A stretch of DNA of 64,000 nt from Pyronema omphalodes. Lineage: Eukaryota > Ascomycota > Pezizomycetes > Pezizales > Pyronemataceae. Of this stretch, positions 56,767 to 64,000 are shown one piece after another (position 1 is the stretch's first letter; each line of letters opens with the position of its first letter). The notes below the pieces were generated by a model. The model had not been told where the DNA came from, searched no databases, and saw nothing but the letters and a program-made list of their open reading frames with translations. Location: the NCBI GenBank assembly GCA_024516155.1, contig JAJJXM010000091.1, positions 1-64,000 of the forward strand. The letters are read 5' to 3'. A program made the position numbers and the translations under genes.

Positions 56767-58675
56767 TGCTATGATATATGTTACTTTACATCGTTCTATA
56801 GATTTATTAAAGATATTTTTATGACCGCTGTATCATTTTTGAACGTAGAACGTGACGTTTCATGATACGCGGTTTCCATTGCTTTCTCTAGAAGAGACAG
56901 GGGTGCACACTAGCCACACAACGCAATTCAGCGCGAATAGCACACTACCACAGATAACACGTACGGTGCGGCGGAATATAAGAGATGAGCTGTTTGAGAC
57001 GGCAAAATCGATTCGCCAGTACTTGATGGCATTAAAAGGAAAATACAGCACAGAAATAGGGCTCTGATGAAAATTCTTTTTCCTTTTTTGCTTCGAATAA
57101 GACTATGAGAATACCCGAAACACTACCTTTCCACACAGTTGAAGGGGAAAATGATGTTGGTTTATAGAATGTTGAAGTATCACCGGACAGAAATCACCCA
57201 TTCGCTACTTGGTTTCACTGAGCACTGTCAAAGTAGACTTCACCTTCATGTCCAACACAACGCTGTCTGGGGCCTGTTGATTACCTGTTCTATGGATAAT
57301 ATCGTTATGGCTGTGATAAAAGAAAGGCAGTTCCCCATCCGTATTATCACTACCGGCTCTTCTCGACGGAGTAATCACGCGTTCCTACTTGAGTCATGAG
57401 CAATCGATTATCTCGCGGAGTTAGTCTTACTTCGATGCGTTTTACTGTAGTGTTCGATTTGCTGGTTCTAATTTCCTGCTTCTAGTTTTCGGCTTTAAAC
57501 ACTCTTATACATTCTTTTTTTTGGTATATTTTAGACACTTTTTCATTTCGTTTCATTTCGATTTCTTTTTCTTTAATTCTATAGTTTGGTTGCTGTTGTG
57601 TCATAGCTTTTGCTTTGGTTTCTGCCCCAAACTCACATCTTTCGTCATTACGCGAAAGTGATTTTTCATGACCCTTTTTGTTTGTCCTCTACATATATAC
57701 ATCCGCATCCCATTCTCCTATCACCAAACCTGAACTTCTCAGCTCGTTATTCTTTTTATTTTTTTTTTATTTCATACACGCATCTCGCTCGTTATTCAAG
57801 AACTTTGAACTAGCGACAGTAGCAATGACATCATGCAACACCGAAGTGCAAAGTGCATCAAGAAAAGAAAAAGAAAACCAAGTGCAAAACCATACATATT
57901 TTCCTCCGGACCCCGCCTTCATATGCCTATGCGTATGTATGTCTATGTGATTGTACATATCTGCCGCCTACGGACTCGAGTTCGGACATGCAGTAACAGC
58001 GAGGTAAAGGTGAAGGTCAGTGGCGATTCTTAGTTTGTCGGTGCTGTTCTTTCGGCTACAGAGACTTTGCGAGTGTGCGATACGGAGGTTGGTGGTCGGA
58101 GATATCACGGTGTTGGTCGCTTAGTTAGCGAGATCCTGAGGACAAGCCGCGCAGCATGAAGGTATGAAGAAAAACAGAATTCGCGAGCGGCGGAGTAAGA
58201 ATACTCTGATTCAATTCCTTTTCCTTTCCATTCTGCTGGTTGAGACATTCATCATTCGTTGTGTTCGAATGGCGATGTAAAAAAACCGAGTCAACCGCAT
58301 CTCAAACCCATTCTTTCTTCCTAACCACACGCCGTCCGCCCACTAGTACTCACAATCGCACTGTCCAACCATCGCACCATCTAACCTCGAAGCGAGATCA
58401 CAATCGATAAGAAATCTTCGTCGTCCTCGTCGTCAGACATATCTAAGGTTTCACCCGCTCCCCACGTCCTCATTGCCGTAAAGTCGCACCAATTTAGAGT
58501 GGCAGCAAAACTCTACCCCGCCCCCGCTGCGCCGCGGCAATCCAAAATTCTAAGCCCGCCAAAACTTTCCGTAAGCGCCGCGCTGCGCGCTGCGCGATGC
58601 ACAGAGTACAGTACGGTTATCGCCGCCTTATACATCGTGCATTACAGCTCCAAATGCAAATTTAACCTTAATCGC

Positions 58676-58836
58676 TTCACTGCCAAACTCGGGGGATAAA
58701 ATGAAAGAATCCATCAGCAGGTGTTTATCGACCGAGGATTCGGCATGAAATATTTCGGATCTTATATTTCCCTGCCTGAACCCTGTCCTGCTTGAAACTT
58801 TCAGCTCATCGCACCTCACACCGCGATCAGCAGAGC
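58676..58836. other. M6-specific insertion in the shared spacer block
   Basis: Between CAAATTTAA and the ATCATCCATCGG that follow each other closely in M2 (about 14135-14160), M6 has roughly 150 additional bases. I see no terminal repeats, target duplication or gene. Confidence 0.4.
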
Positions 58837-60486
58837 ATCAATATTATCATCCATCGGTTAGTTCGGTATCTTTCGATGACTCCAATATCTCATTTCCGTT
58901 CGAGATTCTCCGATTCCTATGACATGCCGTACTTCAGCCTTCAGCACCAGAGCAATCAAAATGAAGCCAAGTTAGCCCAAGCTGGGCAGCTCGCCAAGAT
59001 AACAAAGGCCAAGCCAGTCAAGCTAACCGGACGACGGCTCTTCCGTAATCAGGGACCTGTGGTCACCGTACATACAACACACCAAGCTTTTATGGCTTGG
59101 AAAATCGAGATATGCTGCGACGCTGCGGCACTGCCGCTAGAGGATCCTCCCGCTGGTTTCTGGACTGAGAAATGTAACGCGAAGTAACCCGGAGCAAAGT
59201 AACGCATAGTAAAGGTATCCCGATATCCATATTCTAATGGGTCCCATCTTATGCCTCCGCAGATTATATCAATACTACAAAGATCATGTCATACACGCCG
59301 TTTTGATACTGCATGCGGAACGTAACCAGCACGCCGAATAGGTGCATACGTTTGATTAACAGCCTGCTTTATTCATGCCCAATCACTCGCACAGGTCAGC
59401 CTGACATCGATTTTTAAAGTTGTCAAACTACAAGCTGAAATAGGAGGACTAAATATCCTCAAAATCCATCAGCTCTGGGAAATCAGTACGCTCGACTTGG
59501 AGGTAAGAATCAGGCTACAGAAAGATAAAGTCACGCGATAGCTTAAAATAAACAAGGCTGAGAGAGCACATGCCGGGATAAAGAGAACATAAAACCATCA
59601 TCATCGTTGAACAAGTTAAAAATGTATACGCAAAGCCTCAAATCGAGGAGGTTAGCATTCCTGAGGAAGCATTGGCACCAGAAGAGTAGTAGCTCTGGCA
59701 GGAAGTGCCATGTTGCCTTCAAGGGCACGCGAACGGCGAGGTTGTGAGCGCAAACATGAGAAAGTCCGAGACAGAATTCAGCGTCAAGATAAAAGATTTT
59801 CTGGCTCAAAGAAACGCGGACAGAACAAACGACAAACACAGAAATTTGACCACCACAAACTCATGCGCGCTCTATGCTTTGTATCACCACGACAGATATA
59901 AACGCCTTACATAACGCTACATTGAAACAAATGAAGCGAAGAATGAGCATCATCAAAAAAGGATTTCAGACTCAGTAGACAGACACCGAAAAACCGAGTA
60001 AGAACACAAATGCAGGTTTACACTTAACCACTCGGTAATAGCGGAATTTTAAAATACTTGCTGAGTGCTCCTTCGTTAATCAAAAAATAGTCTCAAGATT
60101 CTGGAAATTCCGAAAACCTAGGGACTGGGTGATCAAGTTGCAAGCTACTGTGTATGTTGATGGGGCGTCTGGGAGGGAGGAGGAATACTGGAAAGAGGGC
60201 AGGGAAAAAAGGAAATAGAATTCAGACTCTAGAGATATGTAGCCTCGACGCGGTTTGAGGTTCGTATTGAAAAAAGCGGAAAGGATGATTATTGATAGAT
60301 GAAGTAAAATTTGGAAATACACACGTTGTTGTGAATCGTTAAATAACGATGAGCGAATGCTGAGCTTGATTAGGCAGTGTCTGTCAGGCACAGAGAGGTG
60401 GTGCAAAATACTGGTATGGCTACATAGAACTGGAATCTATAACTGGAGCCTGGCCGGTTGAGGGTTTTCAAGGTTTCAGAGAAAAC

Positions 60487-60960
60487 ATGCGTGGGAGATC
60501 TCAACTTGATGGGATTTGGAAAACTGGTAGCAGAGAACTAGTGAATTGCATTTGTTCTTTGCTTTCTCTTGTTGCGAATGGAGAAGACTCTGATTACGTT
60601 GAAAACGAGAGTATGCTGTTCAATAAGGAATTTCGACACGAAATAGACCTGAATACCGGTAAAGCAAACAATGATAACAAAGCACTACATCTTAATTCAT
60701 GCCTCAAAATACTATGCGTGATAGCTGATCTGAACATTTCTACGATTCACATTACCAGCTGCAAGGGCCGCACTGTGCACGAGAATGTGGTAAGCGGTGT
60801 GCAGCAGTTTACAAGAGAGTGTTTCTTTGTAACTGTGTGGGGTACTATCATGTTACATGTGAGAGAATTGAAAAATAATGCGTCTGGTATACTGAGAAGA
60901 GCGGAGCGTACACTCTCCGTGCCCACAGGCCACCACACCGGCGCCGAGGATCATGAGTAA
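60487..60960 (+). CDS. ORF X, 157 aa, unrecognised (M6)
   Basis: Longest version of a frame found in M4 and, broken, in M2; in M5 and M1 only fragments remain. Starts MRGRSQLDGIWKTG, contains LLSLVANGEDSD, EFRHEIDLNTGKANNDNKA, SCLKILCVIADLNIST and ends GAEDHE. The N-terminus has a short hydrophobic stretch (ELVNCICSLLSLVA) that might be a membrane segment. No domain recognised. The stop overlaps GAGTAAGC, a possible splice donor, and the Y frame starts 70 bp later, so this may be an exon of a longer gene. It could equally be the best-preserved copy of a dying gene. Confidence 0.35.
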   Translation: MRGRSQLDGIWKTGSRELVNCICSLLSLVANGEDSDYVENESMLFNKEFRHEIDLNTGKANNDNKALHLNSCLKILCVIADLNISTIHITSCKGRTVHENVVSGVQQFTRECFFVTVWGTIMLHVRELKNNASGILRRAERTLSVPTGHHTGAEDHE

Positions 60961-61030
60961 GCACTCGTCGAAGCCCTCTCTATATATTACGACTTTGTGG
61001 GGCTACTGCTAAGTCTCTACAACGTGACGG

Positions 61031-61258
61031 GTGATTGTAGAGCGGTTGTACGGTGATGTATCCTTAACCCAGCTGCCATTGCCGAGAATTATTAACGATG
61101 TTGTACTGGCAGCCTCGCTTCTTGCTCATCGTACGGATAGCCGCTTAACCGACAAATGCAAGACAACACAGATGATCCACATTATTGGCAACATTTCAAT
61201 ACACGATCAAGAAAGCTCGAGTGTAAGTCACGAGATGGCATACCAGCATGGAACATAG
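61031..61258 (+). pseudogene. Unrecognised ORF remnant Y (M6)
   Basis: From a GTG, 75 codons: YGDVSLTQLPLPRIIND, LLAHRTDSRLTDK, then MAYQHGT and a stop. Follows ORF X closely on the same strand. Confidence 0.3.
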
Positions 61259-61912
61259 TGTATGGATGACTTAATCCAAAAACGGTGGAAGATGCAAAGA
61301 ATTAGTTGGATGGCTACCAAAGATCTGGCCGTTGCACGGTATACGTTAAGAAGATTGAAGCAGGGCTGGAGAGGAAGAACTGGCGGGTGACTAGCTTGAT
61401 CAAAAAGGAACAGCTTTTTTCGATCACGATGGACAACGCTTGAAAATACTCAAGCGTGCTGTATATTACTCTGTACAAGTCTATGACTAAATCTGGTGCG
61501 GCTATACTGCGGAGTCGTAATAGTCCAATAGACGGATTGTAGCCTGAATATTTCACATCAGTAACCCCAACAATTCGGTGCGACGTTCCAGTGCGCAATT
61601 ACCGGGTGAAAGTGACTTTAGCTCTGGGTAGCAGACTATTGAAACTTGTAAAATTGTTTGGGGTGTCATTGGAGTTGACTACCACCCCGTCAACCAGCAC
61701 ACAAAGTACGCCGCAGTGAACAATCTGGATATTTGGGAAGAAAAACAGGCTTGTCAAAAGTCTGTTATCTCAGATACCGTGAAGCCGTATTCCGCTGGAG
61801 CCAAAGAAGCGTGAGAGTTCAACTAGAACATCGCTATGTCATACCGGCTGGCTTCTGTCGACAATACTCCGTCAACCAACTGTACACTGTCAATGCGCGG
61901 ACATCCGGTCAG

Positions 61913-61954
61913 TACGTCAGACATGGCGACCAATTTTACCATACTTTATTTAAG
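61913..61954 (+). promoter_or_regulatory. A-gene promoter core (M6)
   Basis: TACGTCA 61913-61919 and TATTTAAG 61947-61954; ATG at 62067. The spacing is unchanged although the surrounding sequence has diverged. Confidence 0.55.
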
Positions 61955-62066
61955 CTCGTAGAATTCCTCTCTGAGCCAAATATCTCTACTACAGAAAAGA
62001 ACGCTCCCCTGATTCACAAACAAATCTTTTCCATCTAAAATACTCCTCGCTCAACCGACGACAAAA

Positions 62067-62705
62067 ATGTCACCTCGCAAGCCGTCAGTCCCCACCTGTG
62101 CCACCGCGGCTACCAATATCAGCATTAAGAAACGCAAGGGCTCTGGGGACCGTGATGAGAATATAAGCCAGCAGCCCTGCAAGATGCATAAGCGCACTCC
62201 CACTGGACAGGCTGGCAATGCCTTCGCGACCCATACTGCCAATAATGATGCAGTCCTCAACAAACACCTCGACGACAAGAGGGAGGATTCAGCCACGGCT
62301 AGCCCTCATAATACCATCACCGCGGAGGAGCATCCCGAAGCCGAGGATACCGAGATGGACGATGGAAGCAACATCGCTGAAAGTCCCCACGAGGCCGAGA
62401 AATACCAATCTGCCACCCACGAAGAGGATTCGGTCACTACTAGCCCCAGCAATACTGCCACCGTAGAGGAGCACCCCGATTCGAAGGATACCGAGATGGA
62501 CGATGGAAACTATATCACTGACAGTCCCCGCGATGCCGAAATTCACCGGTCCGCCACGCTCAAACCAGACGGCTCTGACCACGAACCCGACTTTGATGAC
62601 GAATCCACGTCTGGTGACTGGTGGTGGCCTGAGCGTAGTTTCTTCAAATACCTGTACGAGTATAACATCTGGGCTGGCGAGTCAGACTTTGCGGTTGCTA
62701 TTTAA
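62067..62705 (+). CDS. A-family long form, 212 aa (M6)
   Basis: The longest intact member of the family and probably nearest to the ancestral architecture. In order: Ser/Pro/Thr-rich start (MSPRKPSVPTC); KKRK at 21-24; a Cys/Lys segment (PCKMHKR, 37-43); two tandem 47-residue acidic repeats at 73-119 and 120-166, each with the pattern EDS-x3-SP...EEHP...DTEMDDG...SP...SAT; an Asp/Glu-rich linker (DHEPDFDDES); then DWWWPER at 184-190 and YEYNIWAGESDFAV at 197-210. The A proteins of the other monomers match its two ends, and the dead B genes match it with one repeat, so both can be derived from it by internal loss. Repeated SP and acidic sites could be phosphorylated; this is inference. Function unknown. 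Confidence 0.7.
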   Translation: MSPRKPSVPTCATAATNISIKKRKGSGDRDENISQQPCKMHKRTPTGQAGNAFATHTANNDAVLNKHLDDKREDSATASPHNTITAEEHPEAEDTEMDDGSNIAESPHEAEKYQSATHEEDSVTTSPSNTATVEEHPDSKDTEMDDGNYITDSPRDAEIHRSATLKPDGSDHEPDFDDESTSGDWWWPERSFFKYLYEYNIWAGESDFAVAI

Positions 62706-62939
62706 ACGACAACAGCTCAACCGCATCGAAACAAAGGCCTCATGATAAAGGTATTTTTCTTATCCTTTTTTTGTAACTTGTTCATTATTGTATTATTGTT
62801 TTTACATCTGCTGACTATCACGGGTTCAGGACATTGGGAGGGCTCATTGGGTGGTTTAGATCAGGGGGGCAGGTTTCGGATATTTGCCTTCTCTTGTTTG
62901 GGCCTTTTAGTGCTTGATTAGTGTATGATACGATAGATA

Positions 62940-62945
62940 AATAAA
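62940..62945 (+). terminator. Poly(A) signal of A gene (M6)
   Basis: AATAAA, in the M1-like 3' tract. Confidence 0.5.
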
Positions 62946-63145
62946 AAAAAAATTTGAAAATGATTTTCCGTTTCTCTGCGCGCTATCACTACTCATCATG
63001 CATCTGTCGTGACCATCGTCATTTGTGAGGCTGCCCATATGTTCCTCGCCACAATCATTACTGCTGTCATCTGCGATACTTAGCGAACCGTTTTTCTCAT
63101 ACATAGTGCGATCCTGATCCCTTTGTTTCATCCTCCGATGCCTCC

Positions 63146-63388
63146 ATGGCTCCTCAGCTGTCGTCGATAACACAATCTGCAGATTGCGATCAGCTGTATC
63201 CTCAGGACCCGCTTATCTCGACGCAATCTTTCCACGTTCTCACCTTTACCATGGGTGATGAATTATCTTTCATCTTGGATACACTTTGGGGCTTTTTTAC
63301 CGAGGTATTCGTTTCGTCGATTTTGGTCTTGTTTCTGTTTGCGTCTGTGTTCTCATTTTTGTATTCTTTTTTGCGCGTGTACCAATGA
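63146..63388 (+). CDS. C ORF, 80 aa (M6)
   Basis: Protein identical to the M1 and M3 copies although the A gene just upstream is the most diverged, consistent with recent homogenisation of this segment. Confidence 0.4.
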   Translation: MAPQLSSITQSADCDQLYPQDPLISTQSFHVLTFTMGDELSFILDTLWGFFTEVFVSSILVLFLFASVFSFLYSFLRVYQ

Positions 63389-64000
63389 TTCTATGATATA
63401 TGTTACTTTACATTATTCTATAGATTTATTAAAGATATTTTCATGACCGCCGTATCATTTTTGAACGTAGAACGTGACATTTCATGATACGCGGTTACCA
63501 TTGCTTCCTCTGGAACGGACAGGGGTGTACACTAGCCACACAACGTCATTACGCGCGAATAGCGCACCTTCTCAAACGACGCGCATAGTGCGACGGAAAG
63601 TAAAAAATGGGCCGTTTGAGGCCGCACAATCGCTTGACTAGTACTTCATGCGATTTGGGAAAATTACAGCACACGTATAGGGTAGTAATGGAAATCCTTT
63701 TTTCCTTTTTTGCTTCGAATGAGACTATAAGAATACCAGGAACGCTCAGTGTTCAAACAGTTTGAGGAGAAAATGTTAATTTTGATGGGACCTTCCAGTA
63801 CTACCGGACAGAAATAGTACATCTGAAACATGTTTTTACTGAGCACTGTTAAAGTAGGCTTCATGTTTATGTCCAAGGAAACGCTGTCTGCACCATGGTA
63901 ATTGTCTGTTCTATGGACAATATTGTTGCATGTCATGAAGCTCAACTGTAATCATCATGACGGACTTGATTGCATGTAATGCCATTGCTTTTATTCAAGA

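Larger units (their letters stand above)
47966..57325 (+). repeat. Monomer M5 (most diverged full monomer)
   Basis: It has the same order as M2: B half 47966-49690, spacer with short C-runs 49690-50520, the ~1.9-kb block in shortened form 50520-52330, shared blocks 52430-54760, A half 55190-56330, and C ORF 56521-56766. Substitutions are spread throughout relative to the others, so it is an older copy. A 179-bp insertion at 53151 is unique to it. The stretch 49700-52600 shows no gene. Confidence 0.88.
57326..64000 (+). repeat. Monomer M6 (partial, lacks the B gene)
   Basis: It begins in the middle of the B 3' region: GGCAGTTC at 57326 matches M4 39311. It has therefore lost the whole B promoter and ORF. 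It also lacks the equivalent of about 14500-15465 of M2 (junction near 59218) and has a private insertion near 58676-58836. Its A gene is the long 212-aa form. From about 62700 to the window end it is nearly identical to the M1 A-gene 3' region. The stretch 57400-60480 contains no gene I can support. Confidence 0.87.

Noticed and set aside
1..64000. CRISPR array, rDNA unit, Helitron or Starship captain
   Set aside because: No short spaced repeats, no rRNA-like sequence, no Rep/helicase and no tyrosine-recombinase frame were seen.

Overview
The window looks like repeat-rich DNA of a filamentous fungus. The evidence is a Tad1-like non-LTR retrotransposon (zinc-knuckle ORF1, then AP-endonuclease, reverse transcriptase and RNase H), short fungal-type splice signals, CT-rich leaders before start codons and AATAAA poly(A) signals. 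The species cannot be named from sequence alone. There are no rRNA, tRNA or recognisable housekeeping genes.

Almost all 64 kb is a tandem array of a diverged monomer of about 10 kb. I count six: M1 1-10279, M2 10280-20485, M3 20486-30763, M4 30764-47965 (including a 6.6-kb LINE), M5 47966-57325 and M6 57326 to the end. M1+M2 and M3+M4 form a higher-order repeat with a 20485-bp period. M1 matches M3 and M2 matches M4 almost base for base, whereas M1 and M2 are clearly diverged. Each full monomer has two homologous halves. The B half comes first and the A half about 7 kb later. Each half carries a conserved hairpin, a CRE-like TACGTCA, a TATA-like box 32-34 bp further on, a short ORF and a poly(A) signal.

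The A ORFs (90-98 aa; 212 aa in M6) are intact in five of six copies. They encode small charged proteins with a KKRK nuclear-localisation-like motif and an aromatic C-terminus (DWWWPER ... SDFAV). I do not recognise the family. The B ORFs are recognisably homologous but broken in all five copies. A second small ORF with a predicted membrane segment (C ORF, 79-81 aa) follows every A gene and stays open despite indels.

Inserted elements are: a near-complete LINE on the minus strand in M4 (32642-39280) with 15-bp target-site duplications; a 25-bp scar of the same LINE at the matching site in M2; a 2.6-kb element with 11-bp terminal inverted repeats in M1 and M3, which carries an unrecognised gene remnant and a 9-bp minisatellite; a 225-bp insertion with an AAATC-repeat end inside the B genes; and a 179-bp TG...CA insertion in M5. 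Similarity patterns change abruptly inside M4 and M6, which points to gene conversion or unequal exchange. The M1/M3 differences are mostly single-base indels, so uncorrected sequencing error is a real possibility there and affects some apparent pseudogene calls.
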